Shown here: positions 8,306 through 14,888 of the stretch, piece after piece
Layout of the letters: each line of letters begins with the position of its first letter
Numbering within the stretch: position 1 is the first letter of the stretch
Origin: Bacillota bacterium
GTDB taxonomy: Bacteria > Bacillota > Sulfobacillia > JAJZYS01 > JAJYTV01
Direction: 5' to 3'
Assembly: GCA_021793645.1 (NCBI GenBank)
Contig: JAJYSJ010000025.1
Span: forward strand, 1 to 35,387
Length of the DNA stretch: 35,387 nt
The notes under the pieces: model-generated
The model's database searches: none
Seen by the model: only the letters and a program-made list of their open reading frames with translations
What the model was told of the DNA's origin: nothing
Position numbers and translations under genes: made by a program

Positions 8306-8919
8306 GAGGACTGTATATCGCTCTTGAGGGCGCGGATCGTGTGGGCAAGTCGACCCAGGTGCAGAAGTTGGTGAAGCGCCTCAAGACACTTGAGCTTCAG
8401 GTGGTGGAAACGCAGGAACCTGGCGGCACGCCGCTCGGAGCGGAAATCCGCCGACTGGTGCTGCAAGAGGGAACCGGCTCCCCTCTTGCCGAACTCTTTC
8501 TCTTCCTGGCCGATCGAGCCGAGCACCAGCACCGCGTCCTCGAGCCCGCGCTGCGGCGCGGGGCGGTGGTCGTATCCGACCGCAGTGCATACTCTACCGT
8601 TGCCTACCAGGGGATCCTGGGAGGCCTGGGCGCCGACCGCATCCTGCACTTGCATGACGAGAGCGGCCTACTCCTGCCAGATCTCGCGGTGGTGCTGGAC
8701 ATGCCGGAAGATGCCGACCGTTGGGACGATCGGCCGATGGATGCGGTGGAGAGCCGCACTGCCCAGGAGGGCTTGCGCCACGCCTACCGGGAAATGGCGC
8801 ACCTGTGGCCGGATCGTATCCGCCTCATTGATGCTGACGGGTCTGCACGCGACGTTGCCCAGGAGATTTGGCAGGAAGTCTGGCAGACCGTGGTCACGTG
8901 GAGGGAGGGTCGCGGATGA
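8302..8919 (+). CDS. tmk: thymidylate kinase
   Basis: 205 aa from GTG 8302, overlapping the decarboxylase stop by four bases (GTGA). It phosphorylates dTMP to dTDP. The P-loop is EGADRVGKST near residue 7, the DRX motif is VVVSDRSAYSTVAYQG, and the lid region has RTAQEGLRHAYREMA near residue 150. The Arg-Val in the P-loop, where most have Gly-Ala or Gly-Val, is a mild deviation. Length and neighbours (cyclic-di-AMP receptor, holB) match the conserved Bacillota order. Confidence 0.96.
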   Translation: MRGLYIALEGADRVGKSTQVQKLVKRLKTLELQVVETQEPGGTPLGAEIRRLVLQEGTGSPLAELFLFLADRAEHQHRVLEPALRRGAVVVSDRSAYSTVAYQGILGGLGADRILHLHDESGLLLPDLAVVLDMPEDADRWDDRPMDAVESRTAQEGLRHAYREMAHLWPDRIRLIDADGSARDVAQEIWQEVWQTVVTWREGRG

Positions 8920-9245
8920 AACTGGTCGTCGCCATCGTGCAAGACAAGGATGCCGGCCGCATCCTGCAGGCACTTGTTAAGAAGGACTACCGCGCAACGC
9001 GCCTCGCAAGTACGGGTGGATTCCTGCGCGAGGGCAACACAACGCTGCTGGTGGGCGTTGAGGAGGATCAGGTCGACATTGCCGTTGCCCTGATCGGGGA
9101 ACTTGGCTGCTCGCGCGAGAAGCTTGTTACGCCACTTTCGGCCGTCGGCGGACCGATGGATTCCTACGTGCCGTATCCGGTCGAGGTCACGGTCGGCGGA
9201 GCCACGATCTTCGTCCTGCCGGTCGACGAGTATCACCGCTTCTAG
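8916..9245 (+). CDS. darA: cyclic-di-AMP receptor, PII-like (DarA/PstA)
   Basis: 109 aa from ATG 8916, overlapping tmk by four bases; GGAGGGAGG lies upstream. It is the same length as Bacillus DarA (YaaQ). Typical features are the N-terminal strand MKLVVAIVQDKDA, the loop LASTGGFLREGNTTLLVGV and the C-terminal ATIFVLPVDEYHRF. Family members are trimeric PII-like proteins that bind cyclic di-AMP at the subunit interface. The yaaR gene that follows in Bacillus is absent; holB begins right after the stop. Confidence 0.95.
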   Translation: MKLVVAIVQDKDAGRILQALVKKDYRATRLASTGGFLREGNTTLLVGVEEDQVDIAVALIGELGCSREKLVTPLSAVGGPMDSYVPYPVEVTVGGATIFVLPVDEYHRF

Positions 9246-10064
9246 ATGAATCATGCCTGGCTTCTGATCGGTCCGCCGGGTCCCCAGCGTAGGGAGGCCG
9301 CCCGCCGTAAGGCGGCCGCCTTGATTGGCGCCACGGACGAGCGCTTGCAGATGGTGCTCCTGGGTCGGCATGCCGATGTCGCCGAGTACCTGCAGCCGCT
9401 GCGCATCGACGACGTGCGCCAGGTCACTGCGGGTCTGGCAAGGGCGCCGCTGCTCGGCGAGAGCCGTGCGGTGCTGTTTGGGGAAATGTCCGGTACCACC
9501 CGCGAAGCCCAGAACGCTCTTCTGCGCGTCGTCGAGGAGCCACCCGTCGACCTAGTGTTCGTCGGAGAGGTCGCACGGACAACCGACCTTCTTGCGACCC
9601 TGCAGTCGCGCTTCGTGGCCCTGCGCCTGCCTCGTCTGCCAGCCGGCGAGGTGGAAGATCTCCTGCGTGCTGAAGCGCCGCAGGCCAAGGAGCAGCTCGT
9701 TCATGCGGCCGCGCGCTTCGCCAGGGGATATCTCGATCCGGCGCGCGAAACACTGGCTGCGCTGTCCGAGGTTGCCGAGAAGCTGCCTGCGGATGACGGA
9801 ACACCGGACTGGTTTGTCAGGGCAGCGGAGGCGGTTGAATCGGCCGGAGAAACGTGGCTAAATGGGCTTGCAGGTGCATTTTCTGCTTATTTTGAGTCCA
9901 CCGCCGAAATTCGCTACCTTTATGCCTGGGAAAAGGTCGAGCAGGCGCGTTCGGCTCTCCTGCGCAACGCCAATGCTCGCCTCGCGGCAGAAGCCCTATT
10001 CTCCGAACTGTCCGAATTGGGAGTGTTGCGCCATGGCGCAAGCGGTTGGGATCCGGTTCCGTAG
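9246..10064 (+). CDS. holB: DNA polymerase III delta' subunit
   Basis: 272 aa, starting immediately after the darA stop. It is the delta' subunit of the clamp loader. Seen in sequence: an eroded P-loop (LIGPPGPQRREAARRKAA), the segment LRIDDVRQVTAGLARAP, GEMSGTTREAQNALLRVVEEPP (the SRC-like region, with Glu-Glu-Pro) and TLQSRFVALRLPRL. The zinc-binding Cys residues common in this subunit are absent, and the protein is about 50 residues shorter than the Bacillus version. Its 3' end overlaps yaaT by 32 bases. Confidence 0.92.
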   Translation: MNHAWLLIGPPGPQRREAARRKAAALIGATDERLQMVLLGRHADVAEYLQPLRIDDVRQVTAGLARAPLLGESRAVLFGEMSGTTREAQNALLRVVEEPPVDLVFVGEVARTTDLLATLQSRFVALRLPRLPAGEVEDLLRAEAPQAKEQLVHAAARFARGYLDPARETLAALSEVAEKLPADDGTPDWFVRAAEAVESAGETWLNGLAGAFSAYFESTAEIRYLYAWEKVEQARSALLRNANARLAAEALFSELSELGVLRHGASGWDPVP

Positions 10065-10680
10065 CGCCGGCAAGGTGTTCGACTTTGACCCCGCCGGCCA
10101 AGCTTTACAGTATGGCGATCGAGTGGTCGTCTCTACCGTCCATGGCCAGGAACTCGGGTGGGTGGCACGTGAGCAGCGGGAGGTCGAACCGGAAGCCCCA
10201 CTTCGGCAGGTCGTACGGGAAGCGGACTATGCCGACATGGAGCAGGGAGCTCGGATGAGGGATAACGCCGAGCAGGCATTCGATGCCGCGCTTGAGACGG
10301 TCGACCAGTTGGATATCGAGATGGATCTCGTGGAAGCGGAATATACCCTCGACGGTCACCACCTGACGTTTTACTTCACAGCCGAGGGGCGTGTGGATTT
10401 CCGCGAACTCGTGCGGGAACTGAACGGGCGCTTCCCCTGCCGCGTCGAGCTGCGCCAGATCGGGGTTCGCGACGAGGCAAAGATTTTGGGCGGTCTTGGC
10501 ATGTGCGGGAGGCCGATGTGCTGCTCAACGTTCCTCACGGAGTTCCAGTCTGTCTCGATCCGGATGGCGAAGGACCAGGGATTGTCGCTCAACCCTTCCC
10601 GCATCACGGGGAACTGCGGCCGCCTGCTCTGCTGTTTGAGATTTGAACAGCCCGACGGGGCCGAGGCGGTCGCCGGGTGA
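10033..10680 (+). CDS. ricT: PSP1-domain protein YaaT/RicT
   Basis: 215 aa from ATG 10033, inside the end of holB, with GGGAG upstream. The PSP1 domain occupies most of the protein. It carries the conserved Cys-rich signature GGLGMCGRPMCCSTFL followed by GNCGRLLCCLRFE. In Bacillus RicT acts with RicA and RicF in a complex that carries iron-sulfur clusters and promotes RNase Y-dependent RNA processing as well as sporulation and competence. Its position between holB and the GIY-YIG gene is conserved. The open frame upstream of 10033 is a shadow of holB. Confidence 0.95.
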   Translation: MAQAVGIRFRSAGKVFDFDPAGQALQYGDRVVVSTVHGQELGWVAREQREVEPEAPLRQVVREADYADMEQGARMRDNAEQAFDAALETVDQLDIEMDLVEAEYTLDGHHLTFYFTAEGRVDFRELVRELNGRFPCRVELRQIGVRDEAKILGGLGMCGRPMCCSTFLTEFQSVSIRMAKDQGLSLNPSRITGNCGRLLCCLRFEQPDGAEAVAG

Positions 10681-10937
10681 GCGTGAATGCCGCCCACCAC
10701 GTCTACCTCCTGCGCTGCGGCGACGGGACACTGTACTGCGGCTACACAACGGACCTCCAGGCACGCCTTGCAGAGCATCGCGCAGGCCGCGGCGCACGAT
10801 ATACGCGGGGTCGAGGCCCGCTGGAGCTGGTCTACTCTGAGTGCCTGCCAGACCGGTCTTCTGCCTTACGGAGGGAAGCCGAACTGAAGCGGCAGTCCCG
10901 CGAGAAAAAGCTGCATCTAATCGCCGATGGCCGGTAA
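10677..10937 (+). CDS. yazA: GIY-YIG nuclease-domain protein (YazA-like)
   Basis: 86 aa from GTG 10677, overlapping ricT by four bases (GTGA). It is a single-domain UPF0213-type protein. HHVYLLRCGDGTLYCGYTTDLQ contains the GIY-YIG core in the form VYLLR...YCGYT, followed by the conserved Arg in RLAEHRAGRG and the Glu in LRREAELKRQSREKK. Biological role in bacteria unknown; a nuclease fold is clear. In Bacillus yabA and yabB lie between yaaT and this gene; both are missing here. Confidence 0.93.
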   Translation: MSVNAAHHVYLLRCGDGTLYCGYTTDLQARLAEHRAGRGARYTRGRGPLELVYSECLPDRSSALRREAELKRQSREKKLHLIADGR

Positions 10938-11766
10938 GCTCACCGTGGTCCCCACGCCGATCGGCAACCTTGGGGACATCACCCAGCGTGCAACGGACGC
11001 CCTACGTGCGGCGGACGTCGTGTTTTGCGAAGACACGCGACGCAGCGGTCTGCTCCTGCACCATCTCGGAGTCGAGCGGCAGATGCGCTCGCTGTTTCTC
11101 GGCAATGAACGCGAACGAAGCGCGGAAGCGTTGGCGATGATCGCCGAAGGGCACAGTGTCGCTCTGATTTCGGACGCCGGCACGCCGGCCATCTCAGATC
11201 CCGGAGCCGGACTCATCGCTGACGTGATCGCAGCGGGATATGCGCTTGAGGTGCTGCCTGGCCCTCAGGCGATCTTGCCGGCCCTTCTCCTCTCCGGACT
11301 GCCCCCTGCACCGTTTTCGTTCATCGGGTTCCTCCCTCGGCGGGGGACGGCCCGCCGTGGGGCACTGTCGGATCTCGTCCCGATTCCCTGGACACTTGTG
11401 CTGTACGAAGCGCCCCATCGCCTGCAGGACCTGCTAGAGGATGCATTGACCGTCCTGGGCGACCGCCCTGCCGCAGTCGTACGGGAGATTTCCAAACTGC
11501 ACGAGGAGACGGTGCGCGGTACCATCTCGATGCTGCTTGAAGCATTCGCTGCAAGGGAGGTGCGCGGAGAGATCGTTGTTGTCGTCTCAGGCAGACCACA
11601 AGAGGCGACTCCGATCGACAACCTAGAAGACTTCGTGCGCGAGGCCCTGGCACGCGGGCTATCGCCGAAGGAAGTCGCAGGCGAGGCGCGCGCTCGTGGG
11701 ATTAAGCACCGCGACGCGTACCGCGAAGCATTGCGACAAGGAAAGGGGCCGCTTTCCAAGCGTTGA
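10927..11766 (+). CDS. rsmI: 16S rRNA (cytidine-1402-2'-O)-methyltransferase
   Basis: 279 aa from ATG 10927, overlapping the previous gene by 11 bases. RsmI adds the 2'-O-methyl group to C1402 in the decoding centre of 16S rRNA using SAM. Seen: the N-terminal TVVPTPIGNLGDITQRA, FCEDTRRSGLLL, the SAM-site loop LISDAGTPAISDPG and LPGPQAILPALLLSGLP of the tetrapyrrole-methylase fold, with a C-terminal helical tail. The stop codon lies inside the -35 box of the abrB promoter. Confidence 0.96.
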   Translation: MAGKLTVVPTPIGNLGDITQRATDALRAADVVFCEDTRRSGLLLHHLGVERQMRSLFLGNERERSAEALAMIAEGHSVALISDAGTPAISDPGAGLIADVIAAGYALEVLPGPQAILPALLLSGLPPAPFSFIGFLPRRGTARRGALSDLVPIPWTLVLYEAPHRLQDLLEDALTVLGDRPAAVVREISKLHEETVRGTISMLLEAFAAREVRGEIVVVVSGRPQEATPIDNLEDFVREALARGLSPKEVAGEARARGIKHRDAYREALRQGKGPLSKR

Positions 11767-11791
11767 CTGGCCAAGATGGATTTGGTACTAT
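11763..11791 (+). promoter_or_regulatory. sigma-A promoter of abrB
   Basis: TTGACT at 11763-11768, a 17-base spacer, and TACTAT at 11786-11791: a near-consensus vegetative promoter. It lies about 48 bases before the abrB start and overlaps the rsmI stop codon. Confidence 0.85.
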
Positions 11792-11838
11792 GCCGACGTA
11801 AAGTGTCGACGTGGTTTGGCAAGGAGGGTTAAAGAATA

Positions 11839-12096
11839 TTGTTGAAGTCGACTGGCATCGTGCGCAAGGTGGACGACCTCGGCCGAGTGGTGCTTCCCAT
11901 CGAACTCCGTCGAACGTTGGACATCGCCGAGAAGGATTCCCTGGAGATCTATGTGGACGGCGAAAAGATCGTACTTCGCAAGTATGAGCCTGCATGCGTG
12001 TTCTGCGGCAACGCAGCGGATGTGCAAAACTTCCGCGGGAAGAATATCTGTGCAGACTGTGCGGCGGACATCGGAGCCACACAAAGCGCCGTATGA
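11839..12096 (+). CDS. abrB: AbrB-family transition-state regulator with Cys4 tail
   Basis: 85 aa from TTG 11839 (or the adjacent TTG at 11842), with AAGGAGG at 11821-11827. Residues 1-50 are a full AbrB/SpoVT swapped-hairpin DNA-binding domain (KSTGIVRKVDDLGRVVLPIE, then ALEIYVDGE-like DSLEIYVDGEKIVLRKYE). The Bacillus-type C-terminal multimerisation domain is replaced by a 30-residue tail with two CxxC pairs (CVFCG and CADC), probably a zinc ribbon. AbrB represses post-exponential genes in spore formers. It has its own sigma-A promoter upstream and a terminator at the stop codon. Confidence 0.93.
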   Translation: MLKSTGIVRKVDDLGRVVLPIELRRTLDIAEKDSLEIYVDGEKIVLRKYEPACVFCGNAADVQNFRGKNICADCAADIGATQSAV

Positions 12097-12125
12097 AATC
12101 GCCGGGAACGATCTTCCGGCGATTT
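12096..12125 (+). terminator. abrB terminator
   Basis: Inverted repeat AAATCGCCGG / CCGGCGATTT (10 bp, 10-base loop) starting at the last base of the abrB stop codon. The right arm ends in TTT followed by a mixed sequence. Confidence 0.75.
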
Positions 12126-12174
12126 GCTTGCCCTGAACGCTTTGCCAGGTAAAAGTAAAGCGCAGAAGTTATCA

Positions 12175-12205
12175 AAACGCCGCCCGCTATTTGCCGGCGG
12201 CGTTT
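12175..12205 (+). terminator. second hairpin before the lytic transglycosylase gene
   Basis: Inverted repeat AAACGCCGCC / GGCGGCGTTT (10 bp, 11-base loop) between abrB and the next gene. It may be a back-up terminator or part of a leader. It covers the TTG at 12191, which argues against that codon being the start of the following gene. Confidence 0.55.
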
Positions 12206-12223
12206 CCATTTGGACATATCCTA

Positions 12224-12763
12224 GTGCTTGGCCGCATAGCCTGGCTCGTGCTGATCTATCTCTTGCCGCGACGCCCCGTGCGCTGGCCCAACCCGCGGGT
12301 GGCCAGGATGATGCAATACGTCGCTTTGTGGGCGGTCGCCATGGCCATTGCCTACGGCCTCGGCCATGGGACCGGTACGGGCATTGCGGCGGATGAGCAG
12401 CAGGCGGCTCAGCGCTATGATGTACCGGTCGCATTGGTCAAGGCGGTCGTTCAGGTAGAGAGCGGGGGCAATCCCTACGCCGCAAGCGACAAAGGCGCCC
12501 TTGGGCTGATGCAAGCGACATCCGACAAGTTTCGCCCCGGGCAAGACCCGTTTTCGCCCGCTACCAACCTCGACGTAGGGACGCGCTATCTTGCGTCGAT
12601 GCTGCGCGAGTTCCACGGCAACCTGTCACTGGCACTTGCCGCATACAACGCTGGACCAGCGGCTGTAAAGTCCTATGGAGGGGTGCCTCCATACCCGGAA
12701 ACGAAGGCGTACGTGCGCCAAGTGCTCGCGACGTACCATAGGCTCCTGGGCAAGCGGCACTAG
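12224..12763 (+). CDS. membrane-anchored lytic transglycosylase (SLT domain)
   Basis: About 179 aa from GTG 12224; later starts at ATG 12308/12311 are also possible. An N-terminal part with one or two hydrophobic segments (LVLIYLLP; YVALWAVAMAIAYGLG) is followed by an SLT/Goose-lysozyme-type domain. It has the catalytic Glu in VKAVVQVESGGNPYA, then KGALGLMQATSDKF, NLDVGTRYLASML and LALAAYNAGPAAVKSYGGVP, all in the family order. Such enzymes cleave peptidoglycan glycan strands to 1,6-anhydro products, acting outside the membrane. The stop codon shares the four bases CTAG with the stop of the opposing gene. Confidence 0.88.
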   Translation: MLGRIAWLVLIYLLPRRPVRWPNPRVARMMQYVALWAVAMAIAYGLGHGTGTGIAADEQQAAQRYDVPVALVKAVVQVESGGNPYAASDKGALGLMQATSDKFRPGQDPFSPATNLDVGTRYLASMLREFHGNLSLALAAYNAGPAAVKSYGGVPPYPETKAYVRQVLATYHRLLGKRH

Positions 12764-13407
12764 TGCAGCCGCCACAACACCACGCGATCGGTGCCCTGGA
12801 TGGTCAGGCTGGTGTTGGCGGAGAGGGTGGTTCCGTTCAGGTCGTACTGCGCTGTCAGGGTATACGAGCCGTCGGCCGGTGAATTCGTCGTCCAGGGGAC
12901 CCAAACGGCCGTTTGCCATCCTCCGCTGCCAAAGACCCATGGCGTGTCGTTGATTGCAGCGTAGTCGATCGGTCCTGTTGGGAGTGTCACTGGGGCAGTA
13001 AAGGGCGGCGGCAGTTCAAGGCGGAGCGAGGACGCGTTGCTTGGGGCGGAGAGTGTCAGCACGACGCGGTCGCCCCGGGCAACAGAGGACGGTGCTGCGG
13101 TGAGCTGCGCCCCAGTGGCGACGGGAGGGCGGAGGGATCTGACGAAGATGGTCCGGCTTGTCTGCCCCCAAAGGCCGCGGTCGTCCTCGACCGCAAGGGA
13201 CACCGTGTGCGCTCCCGTGGTGTAGAAGGCGCTGGCCCGCCCGATCCAAATCTGCACCACGATGCTGTGTCCGGGCGCCGGGTCGTAGGAGTGATCCGCA
13301 TAACCTACTGACTGCCCGACCACGACGGAGGCGGGTGCCGTGAAGCTTGCAACGGGTGGCGGGAACGAGGCGGCGGAGGCAAGTGCTGCGATCAGCGCGG
13401 CAACCAT
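12760..13407 (-). CDS. secreted PKD-like domain protein
   Basis: 215 aa from ATG 13407. A short hydrophobic N terminus (VAALIAALASAASF) looks like a signal peptide. Residues 20-95 resemble a PKD/Ig-like domain (ASVVVGQSVGYADHSYDPAPG, then TVSLAVEDDRGLWGQTS). The C-terminal half (residues 100-215) is a second beta-rich region ending in TSLTIQGTDRVVLWRLH. It is the last gene of the four-gene pilin-like operon and overlaps the previous gene by 16 bases. Probably an exported partner or tip/adhesion component of the pilus-like structure; that role is inferred from context only. Confidence 0.75.
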   Translation of the reverse strand: MVAALIAALASAASFPPPVASFTAPASVVVGQSVGYADHSYDPAPGHSIVVQIWIGRASAFYTTGAHTVSLAVEDDRGLWGQTSRTIFVRSLRPPVATGAQLTAAPSSVARGDRVVLTLSAPSNASSLRLELPPPFTAPVTLPTGPIDYAAINDTPWVFGSGGWQTAVWVPWTTNSPADGSYTLTAQYDLNGTTLSANTSLTIQGTDRVVLWRLH

Positions 13408-13823
13408 CCGATGGTCACCTCCCCACTCAAGGGGATTTCGACCCTTCCGATCAGTGCCGGCAGGGGTACGCTCACGAGGATCTGTGCGGATAGGTCGCTA
13501 CCTTGCACTGTCGGACCGCTGGTGACCTGCACCTTTAGCGGATCTAGAACCAGGCGCGTCAGCGAACTGGAGAGAACCCGCGAGGCCGCGGACCCGGCGA
13601 TGGACGGGCTGCTCGACGCAATGGAGTCCGGGACGACGTCGTGCGCCGCTGCTCTGAGCGATGCGTCGAGCGCTGCCTGTCCCACAACCCGCGCCGATTC
13701 TGCCGCCGCGAGGTCAAGAGATAGCGCGAGCGCGGCAAGCAAAACGGCGGCTAGCGCGGACGCGGCGAACACTCCCCAGACACCATCTTCAGGGGCCAAC
13801 CGGCGGCAGATCGCTCGTACCAC
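13392..13823 (-). CDS. TadE-like pilin-related protein
   Basis: 143 aa from GTG 13823, chosen because GGAGGG lies seven bases upstream. A short charged N terminus (RRLAPEDG) is followed by a single hydrophobic helix (VWGVFAASALAAVLLAALALSL) and an extracytoplasmic domain that ends in VTIGWLPR. This layout, with an acidic residue and Gly before the helix, is that of TadE/TadG pseudopilins. Third gene of the operon; it overlaps the gene before it by 35 bases and the one after it by 16. No direct family signature beyond topology. Confidence 0.68.
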   Translation of the reverse strand: MVRAICRRLAPEDGVWGVFAASALAAVLLAALALSLDLAAAESARVVGQAALDASLRAAAHDVVPDSIASSSPSIAGSAASRVLSSSLTRLVLDPLKVQVTSGPTVQGSDLSAQILVSVPLPALIGRVEIPLSGEVTIGWLPR

Positions 13824-14202
13824 AGAACGACCCTCCAAACTGCAGGGAGAGAGTTGCCGTCGGCAGCCAAAGCTGCGACGGAGCATTCACCTGGAGACAA
13901 ACCGCTTTGCCCCAGGGTTGGCCGGGTGCAGTTCCGCCGACAGTCACGGCCGTGGAGCCGGTCAAGCGGTTCAGCGTGGATGAGAGGGACGAGGCCAGGG
14001 AGGGAGTGACCCCTCCCTGGTCTTCTACGACCCGCAGCGCCTCAAACGATGCTGCACTGACGGCCGAACGCAGACCGATCGCGTGCACGGTCTCGGCGCC
14101 GCCGTAGCCTAGGAGAAGGAGGAGCGGCAGGAGCATGGCGACCGCAAGGTATGCGCTGAGGTCGCCGCACTGGCTCAGGAATTGATTGGGACGGTGAGCC
14201 AC
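13789..14202 (-). CDS. TadE-like pilin-related protein
   Basis: 137 aa from GTG 14202, overlapping the pilin-like gene by 28 bases; GGGGAG lies 11 bases upstream. N terminus SQCGDLSAYLAVAMLLPLLLLLG: the Gly-Asp-Leu-Ser-x-Tyr-Leu signature before the hydrophobic helix is shared with the pilin-like protein encoded upstream (GDLSTYLAQGIL). The outer part has two Cys (KAVCLQV and GGSFCGT), possibly a disulfide. Probably a pseudopilin of the same assembly. The longer open frame that runs to 14439 is a shadow of the pilin gene. Confidence 0.68.
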   Translation of the reverse strand: MAHRPNQFLSQCGDLSAYLAVAMLLPLLLLLGYGGAETVHAIGLRSAVSAASFEALRVVEDQGGVTPSLASSLSSTLNRLTGSTAVTVGGTAPGQPWGKAVCLQVNAPSQLWLPTATLSLQFGGSFCGTSDLPPVGP

Positions 14203-14375
14203 TGGTTTACGATCTCCCCAAGCTTTTGGCCCGCGCCGGAGAAGGCGAACATCACGGCGCCGGTGAGGGAAAGGGCCGCGAGCGCCAGGATCCCCTGGGC
14301 GAGGTAGGTCGAGAGGTCTCCGCGCTCGTCGTGCAGGACGGCGGCGATCTTGACCCGCAGGTAGGTGTACCACAT
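14175..14375 (-). CDS. Flp/TadE-like small pilin (intact copy A of a dispersed family)
   Basis: 66 aa from ATG 14375, with a strong purine-rich ribosome binding site (AGAGGGGG) inside a hairpin. Residues 1-18 are basic, then G19-D20-L-S-T-Y-L and a 25-residue hydrophobic helix (AQGILALAALSLTGAVMFAF), ending in a short hydrophilic tail. Size and layout fit Flp-type pilins, cut after Gly by a prepilin peptidase. The usual Glu at +5 of the mature protein is replaced by Tyr, so processing is uncertain. It is the first gene of a four-gene operon. The 5' two-thirds of this gene and its upstream region recur at five other places in the window, always in the same orientation, and only this copy is open. 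Confidence 0.72.
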   Translation of the reverse strand: MWYTYLRVKIAAVLHDERGDLSTYLAQGILALAALSLTGAVMFAFSGAGQKLGEIVNQWLTVPINS

Positions 14376-14385
14376 CCAATTCACC

Positions 14386-14420
14386 CCCTCTCTGCCGTCG
14401 TTCGACGACAGGAGACAGGG
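14386..14420 (-). promoter_or_regulatory. leader hairpin that includes the Shine-Dalgarno sequence (copy A)
   Basis: In coding direction CCCTGTCTCCTGTCGT pairs with ACGACGGCAGAGAGGG around a CGA loop, with two mismatches. The 3' arm carries the purine-rich ribosome binding site, so the stem would hide it. The same structure with different, compensating bases occurs at 17344-17363, 18801-18833 and 22615-22650. Confidence 0.7.
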
Positions 14421-14436
14421 TTCTGCGGGTGAATGC

Positions 14437-14476
14437 CATATCCTACCAACAAGCGTTCCGAGCAACAGTTCTTTGG
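14437..14476 (-). promoter_or_regulatory. conserved upstream box (copy A)
   Basis: A 40-base block conserved in four copies. In coding direction its core is AAGAACT ... GGAACG-CTTGTTGG-TAGGATATG. It lies about 60 bases before the ATG and just upstream of the hairpin, as expected for a promoter. The elements do not match sigma-A well, so the responsible sigma factor is unclear. Confidence 0.55.
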
Positions 14477-14625
14477 GTGCTTCGCGTTTTTGTTGGCGCT
14501 GACAATTGCGGGAGGCAGTGGTGAGCCTGCACATGCGGAGTGGTCGTTACATGCTCGGTGCCGTGCTCAGCCCGATGGGATGATTGGGCGACTGCCGAAC
14601 TGGAGCGCCATGCTGACGTGAGGTG

Positions 14626-14778
14626 GTGCTCGTGCCGGGACAGGTGTCTATTCGGAAAGTGCGACTACCGGATGACGGCAGCGCTCTGGAGCAACTGGAC
14701 ACCTCTTTTGCGACCGATGTCATCAGTCATGTCGCAGCCGATCCCACAGGCTTCGAACCGAAGAGCGCAAGTTCATGA
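14626..14778 (+). pseudogene. GNAT acetyltransferase, N-terminal remnant
   Basis: 50 codons from GTG 14626 encode VSIRKVRLPDDGSALEQLDT and then SFATDVISHVAADPTGF before a TGA. This matches the start of the intact acetyltransferase at 23236 (ITIREVRLPEDIEALRRIDT, SFETDVILRVAAVPTGF) over about 40 residues. The acetyl-CoA-binding domain is entirely missing. It is the truncated end of a paralogous gene. Confidence 0.8.
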
Positions 14779-14888
14779 ACGCGGTAACGCTGACAGAAGT
14801 CCGCCATCGCTTCCATTCGAATGGGAACTTTCACATTCCCCGTGCGCTGCACCTACTCCGCTACGCTTGAGCGACAGCGCCCTGCGGC

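Larger units (their letters stand above)
14223..14476 (-). repeat. repeat unit, copy A (complete, contains the intact gene start)
   Basis: 254 bp that reappear almost end to end at 18637-18890 and in pieces elsewhere. In coding direction it contains the conserved upstream box (14476-14437), a hairpin with the ribosome binding site, and codons 1 to about 51 of the pilin-like gene, up to CAAAAG. Homology to copies C and E stops at that same CAAAAG, while in copy A the gene continues. Confidence 0.85.

Noticed and set aside
14437-14445. CATATCCTA on the plus strand resembles a SigE/SigK -10 box and recurs in the repeats
   Set aside because: No gene starts downstream on that strand in the copies. 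The conserved block sits upstream of the minus-strand pilin gene instead.
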